Assembly (NCBI GenBank): GCA_946055515.1 | Contig: CAMGGA010000004.1 | Coordinates: 1 to 42,997 of the forward strand | Direction: 5' to 3' | DNA from: an uncultured Bacteroidales bacterium | GTDB taxonomy: Bacteria; Bacteroidota; Bacteroidia; Bacteroidales; Bacteroidaceae | DNA: 42,997 nt | Shown here: in pieces, positions 28,205 to 35,483 of the stretch | How the letters are laid out: each line of letters starts with the position of its first letter | Position numbering within the stretch: the first letter of the stretch is position 1 | The notes under the pieces: generated by a model | The model's database searches: none | Told to the model about the DNA's origin: nothing | What the model saw: only the letters and a program-made list of their open reading frames with translations | Made by a program: the position numbers and the translations under genes

Positions 28205-29453
28205 AGCATACACAGAGTTGGCCGCCTGGTGCGTGAACCAGCTCCGCGAGAAAGGCGTTGAGGTGCGGGAGCGCATTCATCCCGAGGACTTAGGGCACAT
28301 CACGGGGTACGACATCGTCATCGTGGTGGCCCACCATGACGCAGACGCGAATATACTCCGCCTCGCCGACGGCGACCTCTCCGTGGAGCGTTTTGTGCAG
28401 AGCCTTCCCGCGGATTTCAGTGGTGTCCTCGACTTCTCCTCCTGCTTCAGCGCATCGGCAAAGGAGGCCATCAAGCAGCGCTGCCCCGGGTGTCTGGTGC
28501 AAGTGGCCCGGGAGACGACCCGACTGGCCGTTCGCCTCGTGGCCTATCCCTTTGTGGTAGACCTCGTGGAGGAGAACAAGGACAAGGACTACCACTTCAA
28601 CTACATGGAGGGCCTCCGGCTGGGCCAGGAAGCGGCAGCGGGAAATCCCGAAGATGAGCAATACGACGACGATTCCGTGCGGCTGGGCCAGAAGAAAGCC
28701 TCCGTCTATGCGCCCTTGGCCACAGAGAAGAAGTCCTTCGTCCTCATCAATGTGTTCATCCACTACGAGGCGGAGAAGCCTGAGGTCCGCGCCAGTGCCA
28801 ATCCGGGAACGGAGGTACACATCAACGCCCGGGACCTGGGCTGCCTGGGCTTGGGCGACCGGGTGAGGCTTCAGCTCGAAATCATGCCAAGCGAACACTC
28901 CAAGCACCTCCACATCGTGGGCGACGAGACGAAGGCCGTCACCATCACGGACGAAATGGTACAGGAGGACTTCGTCGTCTATGTCGATGAACTATTTGAC
29001 GCGAACAATTTCGGCTGCTTCGTCCATCTCTATCAAGGAGAGGAGGTGAAGAAGTCGTTTGTCCTGACCGTCAAGATCGCGGGCAGGCCATGGAATCCCG
29101 AAGCCGAACAGGTGGACTGGAGCAGCATGGTTCAATACCCGTTCCGGGCGAAAGGGCCCAAGAACCTCGTGCAGGTTCACGCCTTTCTCCACAACAACCA
29201 CATCATCCCGGAATACGTGGATTTCAACTTTCTGCGCAACTGCATCGTCCACGCCTACTTCAAGCCGCTGTGGGACAAAGGCCACAACACCTTCATCCTC
29301 CACCTCATGCACAAGGCGAAGAAAGGTTTTGCCGACGAGAGAAAGTGGGCCGACGAAGCCTGCAACAGCGTAGGCATCGAACGCGACAGGCTCGGGAAGA
29401 ATCCGCCGAGCCAGACACGGTTTGGAGAGAAGATGCCCGACCTCGAGTTTTAG
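28149..29453 (+). CDS. Caspase/CHAT-like cysteine-peptidase-fold protein with beta-rich module
   Basis: A 434-aa cytosolic protein without signal peptide. Residues 1-145 look like a minimal caspase/CHAT domain: strand KILFLISLPRS, then YDIVIVVAHHDADANIL (candidate catalytic His62 or His63), LADGDLS, and VLDFSSCFSASAKEAI (candidate Cys99). Strand, His, strand and Cys come in the caspase-fold order. Residues ~180-315 (SVYAPLATEKKSFVLINVFI, GLGDRVRLQLEI) resemble, as I remember them, the beta-sandwich modules that follow TIR domains in Bacteroidales proteins. A ~110-residue C-terminal region (HAFLHNNHIIPEYVDFNFL) is unassigned. The start may also be Met4. It overlaps the upstream gene by 56 nt and is closed by a terminator. 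Protease activity is inferred, not shown. Confidence 0.6.
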   Translation: MANMKILFLISLPRSKEFEAYTELAAWCVNQLREKGVEVRERIHPEDLGHITGYDIVIVVAHHDADANILRLADGDLSVERFVQSLPADFSGVLDFSSCFSASAKEAIKQRCPGCLVQVARETTRLAVRLVAYPFVVDLVEENKDKDYHFNYMEGLRLGQEAAAGNPEDEQYDDDSVRLGQKKASVYAPLATEKKSFVLINVFIHYEAEKPEVRASANPGTEVHINARDLGCLGLGDRVRLQLEIMPSEHSKHLHIVGDETKAVTITDEMVQEDFVVYVDELFDANNFGCFVHLYQGEEVKKSFVLTVKIAGRPWNPEAEQVDWSSMVQYPFRAKGPKNLVQVHAFLHNNHIIPEYVDFNFLRNCIVHAYFKPLWDKGHNTFILHLMHKAKKGFADERKWADEACNSVGIERDRLGKNPPSQTRFGEKMPDLEF

Positions 29454-29508
29454 GCCCATCGCCCCTCGCGGCGTCTTCCAACCCGCAAAAAACACAGAAT
29501 TCCCCGCC

Positions 29509-29545
29509 ATCCCCATACATCCCATAGGTATGGGGATTTTTGTTT
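29509..29545 (+). terminator. Rho-independent terminator after the caspase-like gene
   Basis: ATCCCCATAC pairs with GTATGGGGAT across a 9-nt loop, followed by a T-rich run (TTTTGTTT). It closes the two-gene unit 26153-29453. Confidence 0.88.
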
Positions 29546-29626
29546 CACTGAAACTCAGCGCATTCCGACGTTTCATCTCAACAATCCGCCATAGCTTTTG
29601 GGGGCGCGGCGCAGGACGGGTTGCCG

Positions 29627-29634
29627 TAGCTTTG
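29627..29634 (+). promoter_or_regulatory. -7 box for the small exported protein gene
   Basis: TAGCTTTG, an exact TAnnTTTG. The nearest TTTG upstream is 26 bp away, longer than usual. The leader would be about 145 nt. Confidence 0.4.
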
Positions 29635-29786
29635 CAGCAGAAATCAGCATAAAAGGTTTTCACCGCCCGTTTAGTGGCATCTTAGAGCTACGGGAAGAAG
29701 CGAAATCTTCAACGGGCACTCCTCAAACGAGGGCTCGGTCTCCAACGGGAACGAGAGAATTATTCACTTACAAACTCATTCCAATT

Positions 29787-30134
29787 ATGAAAAAGAATCT
29801 TATCCTCGTCGTCCTCGTCGTCTGCTGTGCCTTTGCATGGCCCACGACAAGTTGTTCCGCCCAGGGATGTGGCTTCACGCGCTGCATGAAGGTCCTCCTC
29901 GACCGTGCACCGATGGCAACAGCATCCAGTATGGTGCGGGCCCACTATGCTATCCAGAGAGAACGAGACAGACAAAGCACCCTGATTAGAACGCGTGCCT
30001 ACCAAACCTCCCTGCTCAAATCTCAACGAATCGACAAACGCATTCAGACCAAGACACAACCTCTTCCGAAAGGCAACTTGTTACGCAAGCCCCAGCCCAT
30101 GTCCATGCCTCACAGAAAATGCCCGAAGCCATAG
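29787..30134 (+). CDS. Small exported basic protein, unknown function (115 aa)
   Basis: I do not recognise a family. Starting at ATG 29787 the protein begins MKKNLILVVLVVCCAFAW, a clear Sec signal peptide, with likely cleavage near SCSAQ. The mature part is about 85 residues, strongly basic (RERDRQSTLIRTRAYQTSL, KSQRIDKRIQTKTQPLPKGN), Pro-rich toward the end, with a few Cys (QGCGFTRC and a late HRKC). The 178-aa track version adds 63 upstream residues that do not look like protein. It lies between two hairpins, so it is probably its own transcription unit, inside the accessory island between the caspase-like gene and the TPR gene. A secreted peptide or envelope factor is only a guess. Confidence 0.55.
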   Translation: MKKNLILVVLVVCCAFAWPTTSCSAQGCGFTRCMKVLLDRAPMATASSMVRAHYAIQRERDRQSTLIRTRAYQTSLLKSQRIDKRIQTKTQPLPKGNLLRKPQPMSMPHRKCPKP

Positions 30135-30190
30135 CACGCCGACCTGCAAGAGATGGAAGACTTCCGCAGCCTTTGGCTGACAATCATCCA

Positions 30191-30223
30191 GGCGGCCGTC
30201 GGGCTCAAGTAGCCCTGGCCGCC
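30191..30223 (+). terminator. Hairpin after the small exported protein gene
   Basis: GGCGGCC pairs with GGCCGCC and an inner GGGCT with AGCCC. No U-run follows, so termination is plausible rather than certain. Confidence 0.45.
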
Positions 30224-30263
30224 CATTCCTACACCTATTGACTCTCGGAGATTATGGGGTAAT

Positions 30264-30271
30264 TAAGTTTG
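30264..30271 (+). promoter_or_regulatory. -7 box upstream of the TPR gene
   Basis: TAAGTTTG, an exact TAnnTTTG, with ATTG 23 bp upstream as a weak -33. The leader would be about 120 nt. Confidence 0.4.
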
Positions 30272-30396
30272 TTTCAAGTGAGGCTGGGCCAAGCTTGCTT
30301 TCAAATGCGAACGCCTCTTGATAACCATATCCACCTGGGGGCGAAGCGACCCTGACCTAACAACCTTCAAGCTCCAGAACTTGAATTACATATAAT

Positions 30397-32622
30397 ATGA
30401 AAAGTAACAATTACTATCAGATGTGCTGGCAAAGCCTGTCGGAGGAAGAGAAACGGCTCTCTTCATTTCTCTCCATTGTGGCTGCAGAGGGCATCTCAGA
30501 GCAAACGGTGTTTCAGGTTCTCCAGCCCGTCCATGCAAGGGACTTCCACGCGTCCATTGAAAAGCTGTGCTTGCTCCACTGGATCACACTGGACCACCAT
30601 ACCATCGTGGCACCGCCACAGACAGCCGACTTCTTCCTGAAGATGAGGCCCATCAATGAGCCGACCATCGAGAAGGTACTTGGAGCACTGGACAAGCTGC
30701 TCCCCCTGCGCCCGCAGGACGATATGCTGGCGAAGCAGGAGTACTTTGTGCTGGCCCGTCTGTTCTTGGAACACCTGCTGGCCGCCCCCCACAGACGGGC
30801 GGTCAAGAAATCGCACATCGCCCCGCTTTTCGCAGCAGTGGTGATTGTCTTCGTGAGCAACTTCGAGCTGTCGCTCTGCGGAAACAAGCGGCAACCCGTC
30901 GCTGCGCTGGAAGACCGACTGGACTACCGGCTCTTGAAGTTCGTCACGGAAATCAACAGCGACAACAGGCGCACAGGCCATGCCTACCGTCTGCTCGGCG
31001 AACTGTATACGAACATTTTCCGGTATGGCGAGGCAAAAGCCTGTTTCCAAGAGGCAGAAGCCCTTCTGGGCCCAAACGCCCAGCTCTGGATGGCGCAGGC
31101 AAGGATGTATGAGAACCTCGGCATCTTCTCGCGCGCCTTCCAGCTGGCCTATCGCGCCTACCTGTTCAACAAGGGGAAGAACTGGGGCGAAGACAACATT
31201 CCCGTTTGCCTCTACCTCTCCTACCTCTGCGCCTCCAGCCAAGCGGCCGCAGACAGCAAGGTCTGGCGAAACAAGGCTTGCGCCCTGTTGGGCATGAAGG
31301 AGGTGCCGCCCTGCCATTCCGTCAGCATTACGCTGAAGGAAATCGAGGCGCTGGTACACCAGCAGGACACGGCCCTTGCCCACCAGATTGCCGACGCCGC
31401 AGAACTGGAGATTGTCCACCTCTACGGCGGCGGTGCGCCCGAACTGGCCCGCCTGGCCTTTATCCGCTGCGTGATTGACGAACAGGCAGGACTGGACCGC
31501 AAGAGCATGGCCCACTACGCGGACTACGTCCACTTCAACCACACCAACTATGGCTTCAGCGTGGGCGACCAGGCCGTACTCTACGCCGGCATCATCTTCA
31601 ACCACATTCAGCGTGGCAACACGACGACCACCGCCTTCTACTCCGCCAAGATGCAAGCGCTCTATGCGGAAGGGGACAACATCGCTCCCGGCGTGCGCTT
31701 CAACCAGGCCATTGCCAACTATCTCTCCCATTCCGCCGAAGCATCCTACAGCCTGTGCGAGGCTTACTTGGAGACAGCGGTAGAAATCTACGAGAAGGAA
31801 CTGAAGCCCGACGACGCCCTGCTCGCGGAGATTGCCCCCGTCTTCCACAACGGGAAGATTCCCGCTTCGGTGATGGAGGCAGATGCTTATAAGACCATCC
31901 ACCTCTGCACCATCCACCACTGCATGGCAGAAGGGCGTATTGGCGATGCCAAGGCTATCATCGGGAAATTGACCCGCAACGAGGAAGATGCCCTGGAGCG
32001 CCAGAAATGGGCCGTACAGCTGGGCCGCGCCCTCATCGCAGAGGGCAAGAGGGAGACCGGCCTGCGTGTGTGGAACAAGACGCTCGAGAAGGTGTCCAAA
32101 GCCTCCAGGTTTGAAATAGCCAAGGAAATGGCCGAATGGGCAGACCACTTCAATCTGCACTTCGACTCCCTCCATTTCTACGAGGAAGCCCTGCAAAGGG
32201 ACACGATGGCCTACGGCAACTCCCGCGACATCGTGGAAGCCCTGCAATGCTATGCCCACGAGCTCGAACAGTGTGGATTGGAGGAAATATCCGACGAGCC
32301 CTGGAAGCAAGCGCTCACGCTGGCGCAATCCACGGGCGACAAGGACGGCATTGCCCTGCTCTACTTCACCTGGAGTGCCACCAAGCAAGGCCACGAGGCC
32401 GAGGTGCTTCTGGAGAAAGCCATCAGCCACTGGACGCCCGAACCTTCTCTCTTCGACGAAACGCTCGCCAAAATGTACTTCAGCTTGGCCTGTGTCCAGG
32501 CGCAGCAAGGCCATACAGAAGCGTTCGAGGCCGCCAGCCTCAAAGCCATGGCCCTCTGTCCTGGGGATATCCCCAAGGAGTGTGTAGAGGAAATGCTGAG
32601 CCAACTGCCCAAGGCAGAATAG
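30397..32622 (+). CDS. Winged-helix plus TPR-repeat protein, STAND-like without NTPase domain
   Basis: A 741-aa, probably cytosolic protein. The N-terminal ~90 residues (LSEEEKRLSSFLSIVAAEGI, HASIEKLCLLHWITLD) read like the winged-helix that follows the NTPase in STAND/NB-ARC proteins. No P-loop is present ahead of it or elsewhere. From about residue 190 to the end helical TPR-like repeats dominate (HAYRLLGELYTNIFRYGEAK, YFSLACVQAQQGHTEAFEAA). TPR scaffolds commonly sense or hold partners; pairing TPR with a CHAT/caspase-like protease is a known theme (TPR-CHAT). Whether it partners the gene at 28149 is inference from proximity; terminators separate them. A bidirectional-looking hairpin lies downstream. 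Confidence 0.65.
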   Translation: MKSNNYYQMCWQSLSEEEKRLSSFLSIVAAEGISEQTVFQVLQPVHARDFHASIEKLCLLHWITLDHHTIVAPPQTADFFLKMRPINEPTIEKVLGALDKLLPLRPQDDMLAKQEYFVLARLFLEHLLAAPHRRAVKKSHIAPLFAAVVIVFVSNFELSLCGNKRQPVAALEDRLDYRLLKFVTEINSDNRRTGHAYRLLGELYTNIFRYGEAKACFQEAEALLGPNAQLWMAQARMYENLGIFSRAFQLAYRAYLFNKGKNWGEDNIPVCLYLSYLCASSQAAADSKVWRNKACALLGMKEVPPCHSVSITLKEIEALVHQQDTALAHQIADAAELEIVHLYGGGAPELARLAFIRCVIDEQAGLDRKSMAHYADYVHFNHTNYGFSVGDQAVLYAGIIFNHIQRGNTTTTAFYSAKMQALYAEGDNIAPGVRFNQAIANYLSHSAEASYSLCEAYLETAVEIYEKELKPDDALLAEIAPVFHNGKIPASVMEADAYKTIHLCTIHHCMAEGRIGDAKAIIGKLTRNEEDALERQKWAVQLGRALIAEGKRETGLRVWNKTLEKVSKASRFEIAKEMAEWADHFNLHFDSLHFYEEALQRDTMAYGNSRDIVEALQCYAHELEQCGLEEISDEPWKQALTLAQSTGDKDGIALLYFTWSATKQGHEAEVLLEKAISHWTPEPSLFDETLAKMYFSLACVQAQQGHTEAFEAASLKAMALCPGDIPKECVEEMLSQLPKAE

Positions 32623-32659
32623 CCGTGCGCCGGGAGCGCGCGGCCTCCAGCGCCGCCCA

Positions 32660-32700
32660 AAAATATGGCCCAACTTCGCGATGGGCAGAAGTTGGGCCAT
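32660..32700 (-). terminator. Terminator between TPR gene and panD
   Basis: ATGGCCCAACTT pairs perfectly with AAGTTGGGCCAT across a 12-nt loop. On the minus strand a TATTTTT run follows, so it best serves panC-panD; it may also help stop the TPR transcript. Confidence 0.8.
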
Positions 32701-32785
32701 GATGGGATCGAGAGAGGCATTGCCTCGGGAAAGCACGGTCGGGGGCGGAATTTTCCCGGTGCGGCAGACCGAAGCCGCGCGTGGA

Positions 32786-33133
32786 CTACAGCGCGTTGTC
32801 GGGCCCCACGGGGAAGACGACCTGCGGCTTGAAATACTGCGCTTCTTCGGGTGTCATCTGCGCGTAGGCCATGATGATCACCTCGTCGCCGGGCTGGAAG
32901 AGTCGGGCGGCGGCACCATTGAGGCAGATGCAACCCGAACCCGCCGGGCCCGTGATCACGTAGGTCTCGATGCGCGAGCCATTGTTGTTGTTGACCACAT
33001 GGACATGTTCGCCCGCCACCAAGCCCGCGGCCTCCATCAGCCGCTCGTCGATGGTGATGCTGCCCATGTAGTGAAGGTTGGCCTCGGTGACGCGGGCGCA
33101 GTGTATCTTGGACTTTAAGATTGATAGCAACAT
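32786..33133 (-). CDS. panD: Aspartate 1-decarboxylase proenzyme
   Basis: PanD decarboxylates L-aspartate to beta-alanine for pantothenate. It is made as a proenzyme that self-cleaves between Gly and Ser to form a pyruvoyl group. The 115-aa protein has the cleavage site HYMGSITID (Gly24-Ser25), [19 protein letters not shown] at the N terminus (Lys and His of the active site), [14 protein letters not shown] and [19 protein letters not shown]. It follows panC by 61 nt on the same strand: a panC-panD operon supplying both halves of pantothenate chemistry. Confidence 0.97.
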   Translation of the reverse strand: MLLSILKSKIHCARVTEANLHYMGSITIDERLMEAAGLVAGEHVHVVNNNNGSRIETYVITGPAGSGCICLNGAAARLFQPGDEVIIMAYAQMTPEEAQYFKPQVVFPVGPDNAL

Positions 33134-33194
33134 ATCTATTATAATAGGAGTTTCGGAGGTTCAGAGAATCTATTGGCCGAGGGAAGCGGCCGTT

Positions 33195-34046
33195 TCAGCC
33201 TTTGTACTTCACATTGTCAATGAGGCGGACGGGGCGCGCGCCGCAGTAGACCGTGATGCAGCCCACCACATAGCCGCTCTCGTTCCAGTCGCAGACGGGT
33301 TGCAGCGAGATACCATCGACAATTTCGTAATACTCTACCTCCAGGCCCTCGGTGGCGTTGAGCTGGTCCACGACGAAGCGGTGGGTTTCCTCCACGCTGT
33401 GGCTTTGGGCGAAGGAAACGCTTTCCTTCAGGGCACGGGAGATGGCCACGGCTGTTTCGCGCTCGGCGGGCGTGAGCAGGGCGTTGCGCGAACTGAGCGC
33501 AAGCCCGTTAGCTTCGCGCACGATGGGACAGGGGCGCAATTCCAGGTCGAAGCCCAGGTCCTTGACCATGGCACGCACCACGGCAATCTGCTGGAAGTCC
33601 TTCTCGCCGAAGTAGGCCCGCGTGGGCTTCACCCAGTCGAAGAGTTTGCTCACGATTTGGCACACCCCGTTGAAGTGTCCCGGGCGGCGCCCCCCCTCCA
33701 TCACCGTGTCGATGGGCGGGTAGGAGAACTGGCGGGTATCGGGCTCGGGATAGGCTTCGCTGACAGTGGGTGCAAATACGAAATCGGCCCGGAGGCTTTC
33801 GAGGAGGGCACAGTCGGCCTCGAGGTCGCGGGGATAGTTCTGGAGGTCTTTGGGGTCGTTGAACTGCGTGGGATTGACAAACACGCTGACCACGGTACAG
33901 TCGTTTTCGGCAACGCTGCGCTCCACGAGTGAAGCGTGGCCGGCATGGAGGGCGCCCATTGTGGGCACTAAGCCAATGGTTTTACCTTCAGCACGCACGC
34001 CGTCTAAGGCTTCCTGCAATGCTTTCGTGGTGTTGAAAACTCTCAT
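33195..34046 (-). CDS. panC: Pantothenate synthetase
   Basis: PanC condenses pantoate with beta-alanine using ATP. The 283-aa protein carries the nucleotidyl-transferase signature VPTMGALHAGHASLVERS (~27-44), VFVNPTQFNDPKDLQNYPRD, HFNGVCQIVSKLF, the FGEKDFQQI loop and a KMSKS-like block (GLALSSRNALL). It starts 440 nt from the divergent GT5-like gene and is followed by panD. Nothing is unusual. Confidence 0.97.
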   Translation of the reverse strand: MRVFNTTKALQEALDGVRAEGKTIGLVPTMGALHAGHASLVERSVAENDCTVVSVFVNPTQFNDPKDLQNYPRDLEADCALLESLRADFVFAPTVSEAYPEPDTRQFSYPPIDTVMEGGRRPGHFNGVCQIVSKLFDWVKPTRAYFGEKDFQQIAVVRAMVKDLGFDLELRPCPIVREANGLALSSRNALLTPAERETAVAISRALKESVSFAQSHSVEETHRFVVDQLNATEGLEVEYYEIVDGISLQPVCDWNESGYVVGCITVYCGARPVRLIDNVKYKG

Positions 34047-34485
34047 TGCTTTGTTTGTTGGTTTGCGTGTCGGCAGCCAGCCCTCTGCGGCCGCTACGGC
34101 TTCGCGCAGGGGCGACAGGCGATGGCTGACAGGGACACTTGTTCGGTTTGGAACGTTGTTCGGGGCTGCAAAATAACATATTTATTACGAGATAAAACAC
34201 TTTTTGCTCTTCGAAAACGGCTTTTTTCGCACGGAAAGCTGTTCTGAAAAGTGAAGAAGGACGTTTAATCAGTTTTTTTCCTTACCTTTGCTGCCCAAAC
34301 GATGCTTCTGGCGCGCTGTATCGAGCCGTCCTCCGTATGGTTGCAGCATCGCTTTACCCCTTACTTATTCGACTAACGGTTTTTCTTTTCCCTGAAAGGG
34401 CACTCGCCGCGTTGCGGGCGAGAGTCAGGTTTTCCGCTGAGGCATATCCCCGCCCTGAGGAAAGAAACGACGCAAAAAAAGCAAG
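34047..34485. other. Divergent region between panC and the GT5-like gene
   Basis: This 439-nt stretch holds a -7 box facing right (34283-34290), a 24-codon reading frame in the resulting leader (34302-34376) and a CTCGCC/GGGCGAG hairpin near 34402-34421. The panC-facing side contains only a near-match to a -7 box. No established riboswitch was recognised. Confidence 0.55.
34283..34290 (+). promoter_or_regulatory. -7 box for the GT5-like gene
   Basis: TACCTTTG, an exact TAnnTTTG, with TTTA 15 bp upstream. It implies a leader of about 190 nt. Confidence 0.5.
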
Positions 34486-35298
34486 ATGAATCCAAAGAAA
34501 GTTTTGTTCATCACCCAAGAGATGGTGCCTTACGTGGGCGAGACTGTAGCCAGCCTCGATGGACGCAAGTTGCCGCAGGCCCTGCAGGAGCAGGGATGCG
34601 AAATCCGCACGTTTATGCCCCGCTGGGGGATCATCAATGAGCGCCGCAACCAGCTGCACGAGGTGATTCGACTCTCGGGAATGAACATCATCATCGACGA
34701 CACCGACCACCCGCTCATCATCAAAGTTGCCTCCATCCAGGCGGCCCGCATGCAGGTCTACTTCATCGACAACGACGACTATTTCCACAAGCGCCGCATG
34801 ATGGTGGACGAAAACGGCGAACCCTACGCCGACAACATCGAACGCGCCATCTTCTACGCCCGCGGCGTGCTCGAAACGGTCAAGAAGTTGCGCTGGTGTC
34901 CCGATGTCATCTACTGCCAGGGTTGGGTTTCGGCCGTAGTGCCCTTCTACGTGAAGACGGCTTTCCGCGAAGAGCCCCCCTTCGCCCACGCGAAAGTGGT
35001 CAGCTCGCTCTACAACGGCATGCCCGACAGCACAACGGCCGAACGCTTTGCCGAATGCCTGCAGTTCCGCGATGCTACGCCCGAAGCCGTGAAGGAAGCA
35101 GGCATTGACCTCTCCACCCCCGACAGCCTGATGCGCCTCGGAGTCACCTTCAGCGACGGCATCATCGAAGGCGAGGCTGGCGCCATGCCCGAAATGATTG
35201 CTTTGGCCAAGGAAAAGGGCATCCCCGTGCTCAACGCTCCCGCAGCGGAAGAGCAGGCCACAGCCTACAACGCTTTCTTCGAAAGCCTCATCGGATAG
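34486..35298 (+). CDS. Orphan N-terminal half of a glycogen/starch synthase (GT5-like)
   Basis: A 270-aa protein matching only the N-terminal Rossmann-like domain of GT-B glycogen synthases: KVLFITQEMVPYVGETVASL at the start (compare the usual E..P....GGL.DV pattern), LPQALQEQGCEIRTFMPRWG and DVIYCQGWVSAVVPFYVKTA. It ends where the C-terminal nucleotide-sugar domain should begin, and the Lys-Thr-Gly-Gly-Leu ADP-glucose site is replaced by VGETVAS. Catalysis is therefore doubtful. I recall this short form as common in Bacteroidales next to panC and a DUF4270 gene, which argues it is a real conserved protein rather than a truncation. Function is unknown. Confidence 0.75.
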   Translation: MNPKKVLFITQEMVPYVGETVASLDGRKLPQALQEQGCEIRTFMPRWGIINERRNQLHEVIRLSGMNIIIDDTDHPLIIKVASIQAARMQVYFIDNDDYFHKRRMMVDENGEPYADNIERAIFYARGVLETVKKLRWCPDVIYCQGWVSAVVPFYVKTAFREEPPFAHAKVVSSLYNGMPDSTTAERFAECLQFRDATPEAVKEAGIDLSTPDSLMRLGVTFSDGIIEGEAGAMPEMIALAKEKGIPVLNAPAAEEQATAYNAFFESLIG

Positions 35299-35332
35299 GG
35301 ACGCTTTGCGCACCTTTGTATCCAAGGTTATA

Positions 35333-35416
35333 AGGGATAAGGTTATGAGGTTATAAAGTTACTGTTAGAGCGACAACCTTTAGCCTGTAACTTTATAACC
35401 TCATAACCTTATCCCT
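35333..35416 (+). terminator. Large inverted repeat, probable terminator
   Basis: Two perfect 30-bp arms (AGGGATAAGGTTATGAGGTT plus ATAAAGTTAC and its complement) enclose a 24-nt loop; CAAAACTTTTTC follows. The AGGTTATA motif repeats within the arm. It may be a terminator of the GT5-like gene or a small mobile palindromic element. Confidence 0.6.
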
Positions 35417-35483
35417 CAAAACTTTTTCAGCAATTTGTTCTATTAACCAATAAACTTGGGTATCACCCCAGCCCATTCTTCCT

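Larger units (their letters stand above)
29454..29786. other. Gap with terminator and promoter of the small exported gene
   Basis: This 333-nt stretch contains a Rho-independent terminator (29509-29545) and a -7 box (29627-29634). The track ORF extending into it (29598-30134) is an upstream extension of the small gene without signal-peptide logic. Nothing else is seen. Confidence 0.7.

Noticed and set aside
30496-32736. 746-aa minus-strand ORF opposite the TPR gene
   Set aside because: The plus-strand frame has clear TPR and winged-helix patterns; the minus frame has none.
33695-33706. C7 homopolymer in panC as a slippage site
   Set aside because: It encodes the ordinary GGRRPGHFNGV segment in frame; homopolymers of seven in a housekeeping gene of this base composition are not compelling.
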